Assembly: GCA_032207245.1 (NCBI GenBank)
Contig: CM063498.1
Span: forward strand, 55,448,490 to 55,512,489
Direction: 5' to 3'
Source of the DNA: Pardosa pseudoannulata
Taxonomy: Eukaryota; Arthropoda; Arachnida; Araneae; Lycosidae
DNA length: 64,000 nt
Position numbers and translations under genes: made by a program. This document shows positions 12,042 to 24,772 of this stretch, piece by piece. How positions within the stretch are numbered: the stretch's first letter is position 1; every line of letters starts with the position of its first letter. The notes beneath the pieces are model-generated. The model was not told the DNA's origin and did not search any database. It was given only the letters and a program-made list of their open reading frames with translations.

Positions 12042-12549
12042 CCCATTAACACCCAGCATCCTTATTTGAGGACAGTCAAAAAATGGTTTGTAGAGTTTTT
12101 ATTTTCTTGAAACGATTATTTCTTTTAAATGGAAAAAGTTATTAATCTTGTGAATAATCTCCCAAGTTTTCAAATATGATCTTATCTATAGTTTTGTCAT
12201 TTCGAACATGCATTTTATGATTTCCAAGCTTAGAATAGGAAAGATTTATGACCGGTATACTGAACATATACCGGTCAAAATCGTGGCGAATAGCCATATC
12301 TGTAATAAGTCATCTCTTTTCAGTACTTTTCTCATATATGATAGCAAATAAATCTCTTATCACGAAGTTTTCCTTTTTTTTTAAAGCGATCTTATGTTTT
12401 AAAATGACACCTCCTCACTAATAATGACTTGATGTCATATTTAAAGGTGTTTAAATTTCATATTTTGCTTTACTTCCAGGTGTCTATAATAACTTCTATG
12501 TTAGGTATTTACAATATATAGTCATCAGAAATATCCGGGAGTTAATGGG
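12042..12549. mobile_element. TTAA-flanked piggyBac-type MITE
   Basis: The ends CCCATTAACACCC (12042) and GGGAGTTAATGGG (ending 12549) are inverted copies with one mismatch. TTAA flanks both sides (12038-12041 and 12550-12553). Length is 508 bp. It holds a subterminal repeat of ACCGGTATA-type sequence (ACCGGTATACTGAACATATACCGGT near 12250-12275, itself palindromic). No coding remnant was recognised. Confidence 0.75.
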
Positions 12550-12721
12550 TTAAGACTAGTTTATAACTTGATTTCCACAGAAGAATGGAGTCATGTTCTG
12601 TGAAATTATAACATTGGAAAACCAGATATTACTGCATATAATTCACATTTATAGATTAAAACTTTATCGATGTTCTTGCATTTAGAACAAAATAAAATAT
12701 ATTTCAATTACTACTCTAATT

Positions 12722-13163
12722 GTTCCAAATAAAGTGGAGATTCTTCTTAATACCCTCCCCCTTTCAGACTTGAAATGTGCAATTAAACGCCAGTTTCATA
12801 TTATGTGGAAGAATGAGTGGGACATAATTGTCAGCAATAAGCTTCACAACCTTACTGCGGACATTCGCTTTTTCCCGGATAATGCTAGTGGTAAACATGA
12901 CGTTTTACTTACTCGCTTGCGTATTGGACACACTCATCTCGCACATAGTTACTACCTTTTAAACGAACCCAAACCCCGATGTTCTTTTTGTCAGTCATCG
13001 CTATCTATTTTACATATACTTATCTCTTGTAGTCACCTATAGCCTGTCTATGTCTTATTTTTTGACACACGGCATCCTAACTTAAGGTATTTACTAGAGG
13101 AGCCCCCGCATCTCTTTCTTTACTCTTTTCTACGTTTTACAGGCTTATTTTGGTCAATTTAAC
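12722..13163 (+). pseudogene. Non-LTR retrotransposon (Jockey/I-type) ORF2 C-terminal fragment
   Basis: The plus-strand frame from about 12734 reads LSDLKCAIKRQF...WKNEWD...NKLH, then DVLLTRLRIGHTHLAHSYYL, then a C-x2-C zinc-knuckle-like CSFCQSSLSILHILISC motif with HL, then a stop at 13041. The same frame continues after that stop with FLYSFLRFTGLF. This segment (a basic helix, LTRLRIGHT, C-x2-C-x7-HIL-x2-C) is characteristic of the tail downstream of RNase H in Jockey/I-group LINEs. Reverse transcriptase sequence is absent: 5'-truncated and dead. Confidence 0.8.
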
Positions 13164-14419
13164 TTATTTTTTATGAACTGTTTTAGTACTTTTCCATTTT
13201 TAATTAAAATGTAGTGTGCTTTATACTTTTAGCTTTTAGCTTCTAATATTTCAACATTTTACCTTTTACGTACCTTTCCTGTGTACTTGAGTATATATAC
13301 AGTAGACATTTCTATAAATTTTTTAAATTGGTACGGTTTTACCTTTGCTGGTTTTAGCCTGTTCTGTTTTCGGATTAGGGCACTTTTATCTGTTATATCT
13401 TGGTGTATTTATGAAAAAACACCTTGTACTTCGCGCGTATATCATAAATAGGATCTTGCGCCGTAAAACTTTAACTAATCAACCAACCATCTTCTTAATA
13501 CCCTTACGAGTTCTTTTTGAAGGGGAGATATAAATTAAAATTGCTGCATCAAATGCAATATTTCATTTTCTGCCATCTTTTCTCTAAAGGAGGATCATTT
13601 GAGCGTCGGATTATTATTTCAAGGTCTCATTCATTTTAAAAGACGCATTAAAACTCTTTTATTGCTTGAATATGATCCACAGGGGGAGAGAGTTTTGTTG
13701 ACAGGTTTCTTAGTAAAACGGACATTAACAAAAAACAAAAAAAGGTTTATTTCAATTTCCGGTTTAGAAATTTTATACAACGGAATGATCAAACAAGCAG
13801 TTTCTTTTTTCTCCCCTGCTCGTGTGTCTCAAATGACAAACAACGAGGATTTTTAAATGAGTCTTTTACTGTTGAAGTTCTCACAAGTCGGGTATATATT
13901 TTTAGACTTATCCGGCATCGCTCGCTGATACCGAGCGAGATCTTCGATCGATAAAATGCTTTCAAAATTAAGCTTTGACAAATGAATGTTAATGAACTGA
14001 TGTAGTCGAAACAAAAAAAGGCATTGTGTGTCGAAGTAGAAATGTAATATACGAGAAGGTGACACTGAAAAAGCTTTCTAAAAGAAACTGTAAAAAAGAT
14101 TTTAATTTGATTCATTAATGGAGTACTCAATTTTTAAAACTTGTCTAATCTTCCTTATCTTGTTAGCATAAAATATTTTATTCAAACTTTTCCTGCTTGA
14201 GATATCTAAGTGTATATTAAAAAGGGAATTTTTGGAATTATGTACGTTTGTGAATGTAATTATAATATAGTGGGCTAAATCTGAATCCTCCATACATATT
14301 TGAAAGCTTCCGGTAGGAAAATAAATTTTAAAAATTTCTAGATCACTTAAAACAGTTGAGTGATGTTCTTTTAGTCACGATCCATTCTCGAGTTTTAATT
14401 GAGTATTGGATTGGAGTGT
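13164..14419. other. LINE 3' flank and unassigned DNA
   Basis: About 13164-13540 looks like the LINE 3' untranslated tail (T-rich). Frames at 13345-13533, 13599-13856 and 13789-14130 have no recognisable domains and overlap on opposite strands, so none is annotated as a gene. Confidence 0.4.
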
Positions 14420-14578
14420 TAAGCTCCACTATTTCACTACAGGAAGGCTAATAAGACCGAAACTCACTGCTTGGATTCTGAATGGACATCCATGCTAACA
14501 GTGGAATTCACACCTGTGAACTCCGGTTCTGAAGTGCAGCGCTCTATCCATTTGGTCATCGTTCGGCAAAATTGATTG
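14420..14578 (-). mobile_element. Decayed tRNA-derived SINE
   Basis: It matches the minus-strand consensus of the local SINE family in order: GGCTAATAAGACCGAAACTC, then CTGAATGGACATCCATG, then a B-box derivative near 14505-14520, then GAACTCCGGTTCTGAAGTGC and AGCGCTCTA, ending near the A-box complement. It is heavily mutated. Confidence 0.65.
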
Positions 14579-14882
14579 CAAATTCCAACAAAACATCTAG
14601 AAGTTTCTCCTGCAAATATATATCTTTTAACCATCCACTGGTGTGGTACTTACAAACTAATACTCAAGCTAGAAAATCTTTTCTGGAACTCATCATCTCA
14701 GCTCCTTCTGCAGAACTGCAGTAATACTTAATGATATGTTTCAAGCAGTTCCTATTAGCTTGACGGCCCGTCTGGACGTCCCGCCTTTTTCTGATGTGGG
14801 GTAAATATAACCCCCACCACACCAATGGTGTTACATTTATCCATAACATCACTAGAAAGTTAATGCCTTTCGAAGCAATATA

Positions 14883-15430
14883 CAGGGTGTTTCATATTGA
14901 ATGGGACAAAAAGAAAACATGATTGTGAACGTTGTAATTAATATAATTAAAAAATTCAAATTTACCTCAAAACTACATTTATGCAAATATCTACAAGTGG
15001 TCAATACGTGCCCCTCCGGTGACACGATAAATTTCTACACGGTAATCACGCTCTGCTACACTTCTGATAGCATATCCTCTGTGATGGAGTTCTTGCATAA
15101 GCAGCCGGTATCCTGGAACTGCTTCACCCACCTGCTTATGTTATGCCGATGCGGTGGTTCTTTACGAAATTTCGTGCGAAAATGTCTTTGCACAACAGTT
15201 ACCGAGGAGGTTTTGGCATATTCGAAAACGCAGTACGCTTTCTCCTGCATGGACGACATTTTGTTTAACAGCGCCTCTAGCGGCGAGTTCGTCATTCGAT
15301 AATTTTTCCCTGTTGCCAAATAAAACTTGTATAATTGTAGTTGCAGAATAAATTTGTTTCGGCTGAATAAATCCATTACGGCAGTCACACTGCGCTATTC
15401 TTTTTGTCCCATTCAATATGAAACACCCTG
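14883..15430 (-). mobile_element. DUF4817-type inverted-repeat element, best copy
   Basis: Inverted repeats of about 30 bp start CAGGGTGTTTCATATTGAAT, with TA on both flanks (14881-14882 and 15431-15432). Length is 548 bp. One open minus-strand frame covers 15056-15388. The catalytic domain is absent, so the element is non-autonomous. Confidence 0.8.
15056..15388 (-). pseudogene. Transposase N-terminal helix-turn-helix (DUF4817-like) remnant
   Basis: The frame encodes 110 residues. From about residue 48 it reads EKAYCVFEYAKTSSVTVVQ, then RHFRTKFRKEPPHRHNISRW, then VKQFQDTGCLCKN. This pattern (a helix with aromatic and hydrophobic residues, VVQRHFRTKF, PP-x-x-x-x-I-x-x-W, F-x-x-TG) is that of the DUF4817 DNA-binding domain found at the start of certain arthropod transposases. 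The likely original start is an internal Met (MTNSPLEALLNKM). The frame ends where the DDE domain would begin. Confidence 0.7.
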
Positions 15431-18400
15431 TATTTAAGTAAAATTATTTCTATACGTGAGTGGAACAAAGTATAGAAATAAATTAACTGCAGAATATGAA
15501 ATGTAACTAAACAGATTTATGCTTTAACAATTTGTGTTTAAAAAACACACATACCTCAGTAACTTGATATAAGAGTAGCACGAGCTAACGTTATTAAAGC
15601 ATAAATTACACTTAAATACTTAGTAAAGCATAGAAACTCTAGAAATCCAGCATATTGTTCTCTAAGATAGCTATTGTAACGTCTAAAAAACATCTTTTAC
15701 TATTTTGTGCAATTTTTACATTTATTAAACATAATCTTTAAAACAATGATATATGTATTACAATGGTATTTACGGAATAGTGTAAAGGAACATATATGTA
15801 AATAAAGTGGTTTGGCTCACATAGTGTATACATACAATATATAAGCAAGATGAACTATATTTTTATGCGACCGCACAGTTTGTTTTCTTCAATAACCTTT
15901 AAATTTTTATTCCAGTCCTCAGTGTTCTTATAAAAAACTGCTCACATATCTCAAGTGAATGGCTTTGTAAAATATTCTCAGTGGAATCTTAAGTAGAGAG
16001 ATAAAAAGAAATGCTGGGATTCTCGTAGGTTAGCTCTCCGTAGGATCCTGCGGAATAGACGTTTTAGAAAATAAATTTCATATTGTAGTTCAGAACTCTA
16101 CGACTCTAAGGAATGATCAAAATTTATTGTATTCTTCAATTTTTCTAGCTATACCAACATATAATACATCATAAATCTGCATCTATTATTTTAATATAAA
16201 TATTTTGGAAATGGATGTAAGCAACCAAAACTAATTGCATTATATCACAGCATATCACACACTATTTTCTTAGATAGTCTCACAAAATGCACGTAATGTG
16301 AATCAAAAATGTTTGAAATTACTAACTCTAGACAGTCAAAGGCAGTTTAATCTATTTGCCAACTATTTTTGATTTACTAAAAATACCTAAAGATTATCTA
16401 TAAAAGACTGTGAACCTACTCTTGTTCTGTATTTATCTCAAAGTTGTATAGTGCTTCATTATATTACTTATAGCTTGCTTAAGGCACCAGAAACGTTATG
16501 TAACAACATCTAGCACCTTAATTTCAGTCTTTGGGAAGACAAATTGCCCTTTTTGACGCATGATCCTTTTAGTAACTTTGAACTATATCTGATTCCAGTA
16601 GCTTCGGCTGCGGACATACCTGGGGAGCATCCAAAGATCATTTGGTCATACTAATAGCCGAGGAATATAAGTAACTAAAAATCTCCCTTCTTGGTCATTT
16701 ATCAGCATAAAGGTGACAATGGATTAAACAAGGCATGCTTCTCCAGACTTTGTGCCAAGCAAATTTTTATAGAGTACAAGTTCAAAGTTTTCTAATCCTC
16801 TCTAAAATTGCCGACTGGCAAACTTCACAAAGGATGAACATAGACAAGGTAACGCCAATTGTTTGGCCATCATTCGGATGAATGAGTTGGAACCAAGTTC
16901 AACTTGTGCGCAGCCCCGGCGAGTCACCTGCAGAATAGGGACTTAAAAATGTCCTTGTAATCCAGTGATTAAAAACGACCGAACAGAAGAAGAGATGAGT
17001 TTTTAAGAGGTCAAAGTGTGAGGTCAAGTTTGATGAACACAGTAGAAAAAGATAGCTGCTTGATGATCAGTAACTTTGAGGTTTTAGGAGTTTCTAGAAG
17101 TATTTTGGTTATCAACGGTTTCATGAGAGCATTTTACGTGTCAGCGAAAGTTTCCTCAGCTCTTCCTTGTATTCAGATCAGTTGTCGTCTGTTATGCTAA
17201 ATTTGTACATAGGTCATTGTAAATGCGTGTGAATGGCCTCATTAAAGCATTTTTTGTCAGATTTTGTTTTAGCTGTAATTTTGACACCCAAGTCATTGTA
17301 GTTCATTTGCCTAAATAAGAAATAACAAATTCTTAACCCTGGTAAGCAATTTCAGTTTGTAAAAGAAAAATAGACTTGGTTCAGTCTGGTTGAGAAACTC
17401 CATATATAAAAACTAAAAAAAATAGAAGATTTTGAAGGTTTGAATAGTCCAGACGTTTAATCGAGATGCGGTAGGTAAGCAGGGCATCCAATATGACATT
17501 AAATAAACTAGCAAACCTTAACGAATAAAATCTCTGAAAACGCTGCATGAAGTATTTTCTCACCGTAATCTACTTTCCCACGGAGATGCAGCGTAAATCA
17601 TTCCAGGATGCCTTTTATCCATTATGCTAAAATAATTTCTAATCACGTTCTTATTCAGTCAATAAAGGCATTTTTCCCCGGGGAGGATTCAAAACAGAGC
17701 TATTGAGAGAACCACGAAATATGAAGTTATTTTATGACTTTTACGAAAATTCCCTCTTGTAACTCGGTACTAGTCTCTTGTGTAAGCAGAAAATTAAAAG
17801 ACGAATACATCACATGAATAACGATGGCGTACTTCTTCGTATTCAATGCCAGATGTATGATTATTCAATTACTTAATGTGATTAATCGTTAAAATACTGT
17901 CAATTAATAAATTAAACTAGTTTCTGTGATGGGTTAGTGAAAGGGTAGTGTAATCGATCAATTACTAATGCAATCAACGGCTCGTCACTTTCTCAATATA
18001 TACAAAGGGAAATATATATATGCGCTACATATACAAATATGCATGTATAGGTAAAATGAGATATGCAAGTACACCCATTATTATATACTTAAATATATTT
18101 TATTTGCAATATAAATTACAGCAGTAGCAGGAAAAACCAGATACTTGTTTTGTGATTATTAAATGTGATTGCTTTAAAATCATTCCCATTCTAGGCAAAT
18201 ATTTTCTTTGCAAAATTAAAGGTTCTCAAAACAAAAGCAAAACATCAATAATTAAAATATCTGTTTAAAAATTAACATGTGCATTTGATCTGCTTAAATA
18301 CTGCTCTGAACACCGTTAAATGGGTGCAGAAACTAAATAAACAGTACTTTAGATAAAATAAAAAGAGAATATGTGTATATTAAAAGAAATGTTTTGCTCT

Positions 18401-18489
18401 CTAAATAGTATTATATTAGTTCAGTTTCGTTTTTAGAAAGGGGATCAGTCGATAATTTCCACTTAACCACATACGCTCACAAAGACTTA
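15431..18489. other. Unassigned AT-rich DNA
   Basis: About 3 kb without recognisable domains, terminal repeats or RNA genes. The longest frames are about 60 codons (17018-17200 plus, 17381-17563 minus) and have no supporting features. One short GC-richer patch lies near 16860-16930. Confidence 0.45.
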
Positions 18490-18576
18490 AGGTATGGTTT
18501 GGTGTGCTGCTGTCTACCTTTTTGCAACACGAGTGCTAATCAGACCGGGGCCTACAGCTTAAAGCGGATTCCGAAC
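18490..18576 (-). mobile_element. SINE 3' portion, minus orientation
   Basis: GGTTTGGTGTGCTGCTGTCT, CTTTTTGCAACACGAGTGCT, AATCAGACCGGGGCCTACAG and TTAAAGCGGATTCCGAAC match the 3' half of the family at 52016-52100. It stops before the B-box. Confidence 0.65.
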
Positions 18577-21500
18577 TTCTACGTGTCGTGTAGTTTTCCT
18601 TTATATTTGGGTATTAACCTGTGATCAAATGTATAGTGGTATTTATTTTGGTTGCGTTGTGTAAAGATATTTTAGTATTAAATTCAACCACAGGTTCTGA
18701 AAAACTACAGACATAAAATATGAAAGTCAACTAAAAGCTAAATTAAAAGCATCTGAAGCCAGCTTAAAATATAAAAAAAAATAAATTTATTATAATAATA
18801 TATATACATGTATGTACACACAATATGATTCTATCTTCATAAAATTTACTTTATCAACACCTTCAAATTAGGTGCCACTCTAATTTAGTTCTGACAATAA
18901 TTTTTCATCACTTAAGTAAATATGTAAATATAAGAGAGAGAACCTAATCTCAATTTCAAATATGCATTATTTCATACGTTTTATTACTGAACTATTGGGT
19001 ATGTATGAATCTTCCGTCGGTCTGGTCAGGGGCTTCCTTCTGAGTGATGAGGGTGCGGCCGTAATATTTGATACAGGAACACTGCTGGTAGTAGCTAGAT
19101 GTTCAAATAATTTTCTTTTATAGACAGTTTCATTTTTTTATAGAATTCTGACAAATCTTTTTGTTCCGACTTCTGACCTCTCTGCTCTCCTTGATTCGAC
19201 TCCACTCTCGAACACCGACCTTCGGACTTTTAAGCATTTATTACAACTTTTTTTCTTTCTATGAAAGCATTTTTAGATTTTTCTTATTTTATTAATTTCA
19301 TCTTTGTCCCCTCTTCCTTCTTATCGTGAAGTTTAGTCTCATCGATATCCAAGTTAATTTTTGGAATTCCACTGAAAGCAAATTGGTCTGCTTAACCCCG
19401 CCTTGAGACCACCAACGTGGAAAACCTTATCCCTACAAAAAGAAAGCATGATTGTGAACGTTGCTTATTTAGTGCAAGTACGGAGACGGGATTCTAATCT
19501 GGGACTGGGATCAGAACCCCGCCCGAGACTAAGGTACGTTTTGATTCTACTGTGGGGAGCACCATCTTTTATGGTCCTCTATCCTTTACAAAAGATGTGA
19601 TGAGGTCAGATTTAGATCGTAAATGTCCCGTAAATGTCCCAATTAATCGAAATTATATTGCTGATCTAAATCGTATTCGAAAACGCAGCACGCTTTCTCC
19701 TGCATGGAAAAGACTTCAAAGATGACGAGTACAAAAACAATAGACGGCAATTCCTTGCTTGGCGTTAAATATTCGAGGCCTTGCAAAAACAGAGAAAAGA
19801 TTTATATTTTTTAACCTAATTAATTTTCTGCTTAGAACATCTATAATTTGTTAATAGTACATAATAAAGCATCTATTGGTGCTAAAATTGCACAATATAA
19901 ATGCTAAATTTGTGTATTAACTCTTTCGACTGTCTTGTACATCACATGATATTTCTGCTTTGAAAAGAAGTTTAGAGTCTTCATTGCCATAAGATTATCA
20001 CACTAGTCTTGAAGTCGAGAGGTTGTGAGTTCGAACCCCGGTAGCGGCGGTAGGATTTAAAATCCTTATATTTATTAAATTCCTTTATTCCGTGTTCCAG
20101 GAGATTAGAAAATTGTACTTAAAAAAATTATTCCTGGAGAAGTTTTTATAATTCTGGAACTTTCTCTGCTGCTATTAAAGCCAAATATCTCTGTCACGGA
20201 GAGTTCTGAGTTCAGAGTTGTGCATAGCTTTTAATTGTACTTCGTTCTTTGATTTGAGTTAATAAATTAAGTTAGCACTACTTGTGTGCATTATTGTGTT
20301 CCACATTAAGCCCCTATGTGACAATATACACATCTATTGCTTTATATACTTGTATGTCGCATGTGATACACAATGAATTATATTTTAAGTAGAAAATAAC
20401 TTAGTCTAGCGTTTTAAATTGAGTTATATTTTTCATTTAGACGTATGAAATTTAAAACTTGATATGTATTGTATATTTAATCATTATTTCATATTTGGAC
20501 AGTCACATTTTTAATAATCTTGTTAAGTGTGGGTTTTATTCAAAACAGTACGTAATATGTCAAGGCATTTCTTGCATTTCCATGTAGTTTCACAACGTTT
20601 ATTTGGTTTGGTACACACATATGTTTTTTGTTGTTGACTTATATCCCTTGACCAAACCAAGCACGATTGGGACGGAGGCCACTCGTGTTAAGACAAAGGA
20701 GGGCGCTGTTAGTTTTTAACGAGAACCACAAGTTTGAAAGTATGACTTATGCTAAAATGGGTCCACGTAATTTTGAAGCAGGGGCCAAGCAGAAGACCCA
20801 TAGGTTTAACCTGTCACTTCCAGAGGTATTTATTGAGAACTTGGATGTTAGTAAAAAAATCCGGTTTTTTTCAAAAGGTTACGATTACGACAGCGTTGCC
20901 TTTGCCGACTGAACTACCGCTGCTCGATAAAACCGAACATTAATACAACACGAAAACAAATCTGGTATGCTATACCCTGGTGAGAGCTTTCGTGTCTTAA
21001 AGCAGATTCTTAACCTTTTGAACTCAAAATTAATTTTCTTCATCCCTAGTAATTCGTTACAAACTGATGTTTGAGTTATATTAGTTTATATCTGACCTAA
21101 TAATTTTAATCGAGTTAAAATTTTTAATAAATTAAATTATTTCAATATTTTTTATGCAACACATTTCTTATACACTTCGTGTTGCAAAACAATAGACCGT
21201 AGTTAGGTCATTCACTAGTAAATACTATCAAAAGCATTCATAATAATAGACCGTAGCTCTTCAAATTATTAAAAACAACATTCTGAGGAAAACGCATTTG
21301 AAAGTCCTCGTTATGCAAAACTTAGATCACAATGTTCCAAACCAAATACCGTCCCGAGCCGTATTCGACGATGTACGTGCTTTTAAAGGAAAATGTCGTC
21401 AATTTAGATTTGATATTGGAGTGCAAAGGGTTAACAGTTTATAAAACTGGTTATATATTGAATCTAAATGCTGTAATTCATTCTGCTACATGAGTACCGA

Positions 21501-22466
21501 TGTAACTGAGATTTAGCGTCATTTTATCGCTTATAATTAGTGTCATATAAATTATGTTCAATTATTAATACCTTATCAAAATTTTCTCTCTTTATAGAAA
21601 TACATGTTAAAATTTTCCACACTTTCTTGCTTCAAAACTTTCTAATTGCCAAGTTACTACTTGTTAAAAATACTAGAAAAATGTTTAAACTAAACTTCAT
21701 GAAAATTTAAAAAGTTTTGTCCAAAAAATCCTCTGTACTAAACATAATAATGCCAGACATATCCTTAGTTCTTTACTCTTTCTAGAAAAGATCTTTACTC
21801 CAAACCCATTCTTGTAGTGGATTTTCTTCGAATCAACAATCTCTTGGATATCTTCTGACATTGTCAGATTTTGGAAGATTAGTAGCAGCAACAACGCTTT
21901 TATTCTTAAATTGGAAGGAAAAGCCTGTCACAATTTCAAGTCATTTAGGAGAAAAATCTGTTAGTTTCCAGCTCTTAAGGAAACAACCCTACAAAACAAC
22001 TAGAATGCGGATAGAAAGAGAACCTATTAAAAAGTAATCTGTAACAAGAGACAGTAATACTTTATTTCAAGATCTTAAAAGTTTTGACAGTGAAACGTAA
22101 AAGCTGTTACACAAAACCCAACGCATTTTATCCGCTATCATTACAGAGCAGGGAAAAAGGCCCGTTGTGTGCGCATGAGTCGGAATCTAGATTCTCCCCC
22201 TGGGTTCACCTCGGAACTATTTACCGCTTCTTGTTTGTTCTGGAAAGGGCACTTTTCGGTAATATTAGAAATCTCTTAAGGTTGATGTGTTCGGGAATAA
22301 TGTTCTCTAGCAATAGTTTTCGTATAAAGCTTCCAGTTAAAATTCCTATTCCTCTTAAAAGAATCAATTCCATTTTCACTCTCGATAAAAATGAAGGATT
22401 TCCCTCGTGAGATGTACCTTGCGAAATGTGTCGAAACAAAACGATTTGGTGGAATGTTAATCTTAA

Positions 22467-23110
22467 CACCTTCCCTGTTTTCCCCGTACGTCGAATTGGC
22501 ACAGCTATCTGGCCTTTACTGATTTGCCCGTACGACGTACGGGCAATCTGATTTCTATTTCCCTTGCACTGTTTCGGCCGTATGTTTTTCCAATTTTAGT
22601 AACAAATTATTCGTATAGATGGCCAGTAAATTATAGTTTGCCGTTTATTGTATTTTCTACTCTGATTGGTTCAAAAGCGCGGGTTTTTTCGCATGTTTTG
22701 TATCAGAAGACGAATTGTTATCTTTCAGTGTATAACTTTCTGGTTATATTTTACTAACCGCCTGATAATTTTATTGATGTAAGAGTTGAATAATATATTT
22801 TTACTTTTAAATAATTTGATCTTGGAGGACATTCCGACCATGATCCAGAAACTGAATTATCTGTAAATGATAGTAGCGAAAGTTTACTAGATGACCTGGA
22901 TAGTAGCTTCTTTATGAGATCGAGGATTTGAGGATTGAGCTACCGCGGTCAACAATTAAAGTCGACAGAAAAAAGCGATGCTCGGCGCGCTAACAAAATC
23001 GTTGGGTTGCTTTCACTGGAATTCCAAAAATTAACTTGGATATCGATGAGACTAAAGGTAAACTTCAGTTCTATGATGCTTTCATAGAAAGAAAAAAGTT
23101 GTATAAATGC
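22467..23110 (+). mobile_element. piggyBac-like element fragment, second copy, interrupted by foreign blocks
   Basis: It starts at TTAA (22463-22466) with CACCTTCCCTGTTTT. Palindromic GCCCGTACGACGTACGGGC follows near 22527, and then sequence matching the complement of 3300-3000. The acidic N-terminal coding piece (TELSVNDSSESLLDDLDS-like, 22847-22907) and the GIPK...IDETK...LQFYDAFIER piece (23013-23110) follow. Between them sit blocks from the 7.2-8.2 kb tandem repeat (22813-22845 and 22907-23010). No 3' end was found. Confidence 0.6.
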
Positions 23111-23348
23111 TTAAAAGTAATGAACTGGAACCGCCAGCAGGAGACACCTAATGCCTCTTCCACACTATGGCCAAACTTAAAAACTATAGACTCTGCGCCT
23201 CAGCCAATGTTGGGCCAATGTATCCTAAGTGTGGATTTAATGTGACTTGAAACTTTAACAGTACTTGCATAGTAACGATAATCCGTTAATCGCGATAATC
23301 TTCCATTTCCTCTAAATGCTATTATTAAATTTGATGTAAAGTCTAGTA

Positions 23349-23349
23349 A

Positions 23350-23411
<62 letters not shown>
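23349..23411. repeat. (TA)n microsatellite
   Basis: About 31 uninterrupted TA units. The corresponding place in the 9.3 kb source region has a much shorter TATATATA run, so the tract expanded in this copy. Confidence 0.95.
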
Positions 23412-23413
<2 letters not shown>

Positions 23414-24772
23414 CAATTGTACAACACGACTTTTAACCATTCTTTTAGAAACAATCGTATTTATAATCTTTTCAAAAGTAAAATGAAAATAATGGAATCT
23501 CCTATTACGTATTGACTCGGCTCTCGAATGCATACTGGATGTTGTTTTTCGTAATCATAATTTGGAGAGCAACGGCCTACAGTTTTGCTACACGATAGGT
23601 AATAAGACCAGGAATAACTACAATGGGGCTTGTCCACATGAATTCGGGAAGAGCAGCGCTCTACGTATATGGACATCATTAGGTGGGAGTCACGAAATTC
23701 TATGAATCAGTTAGAGTTCGTGTACTGATAAGACCTATGATAAAAATTCCTTTAAGCTAATCAGTATATACTGTTTAGTGCTGTTCCAAAAGGCAACAAC
23801 TATTGGTACTAAATCGTAACATACCACCTACTAAGCCATTCTCTAGTGCCAACATCAATAATTCTACAGTAATAATTCTACAATTTACATTAACTAATTC
23901 AAATGTAACAATGAAAGCCATGATAAAAAAATTCGTCAATTTGACGGGTGAGGATAAACTAGGTATATATTTAACATCGGTACTTCTAGTGTTAGTTCTA
24001 ATGTAATAAATGTAATACCAACAATCTTTCCTTACATTCAGGATCGAAATGGGATGTATTAATTCAAAGACGTCATTCTGAATACCTACCTATCAGTATT
24101 TCAATCATAATTTTACTTAAGCCTCAGAGAAGAAACACTTGTTCACACGCATAAGCAAGCAAAGCTCTAATTTTCTAGACTTGAAATATTAAATTTGGGA
24201 TATTTGATTTCGATATAGTTTTGTAAAACTCTAATTTCGAAACATTGAGAAGCAGCTGGTGGCATTCATTGTCAGATTGTTATTCAAACCATTCAAGCTG
24301 TAAATTCGATCCCATTGTTTAATAATTTACTTTGAAAGGCATGGTGAAAGTACCCAATTCTGCTTGAATAGCATTAAAATCTGAAGGCAGTTTGATTAGC
24401 TCTAACTCGACCAATAGACAATCTTATTTTCTTCTTTTTGCAATTTAATACAATATATAAATATAATATATTTTAGTAATTTGTGGAGTATTTTTCAACT
24501 TGCGATATGTATTTTTAATATCTGGTCCGTGGGCCGCAGTTTGTCTGTACCTGCTATGAGTGTCTAGATATTTGTTCTACAAAATTCATACTCAATCCAT
24601 ATCAAACTGTTAAAAAAATCTACCGCTACCACACATTAGAAAAATCAGAAAGAATAGAAAAATTATGAATCTACCATCATCCCCGTCTAAGGTAGCAAAA
24701 AAAAATAAATCCTTTGCAGATAGGTTTTTATTAATTTAAACACAAATAATAATACACGATTGATAGAATTAA

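Noticed and set aside
13599..13856. 85-codon plus-strand frame and the overlapping 113-codon minus-strand frame at 13789-14130
   Set aside because: Neither has recognisable motifs, and composition is as expected by chance for AT-rich DNA.
19990..20330. LTR or tRNA-like fragment (GAGTTCGAACCCC near 20030, and a T-rich block to 20330)
   Set aside because: There is a B-box-like string and LTR-like texture, but no paired ends or target duplication. The interval is interrupted by a block from 6.0 kb, so no class could be assigned.
20667..20912. 81-codon plus-strand frame (MGRRPLVL...)
   Set aside because: It contains a diverged piece of the 365-bp tandem repeat and a 25-bp block copied from 6.09 kb, so it is a mosaic product and not a conserved protein.
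22084..22410. 108-codon plus-strand frame in a slightly GC-richer patch
   Set aside because: No domain, no splice or start context, and it overlaps a comparable frame on the other strand. It lies inside the mosaic region, so it is not supported as a gene.
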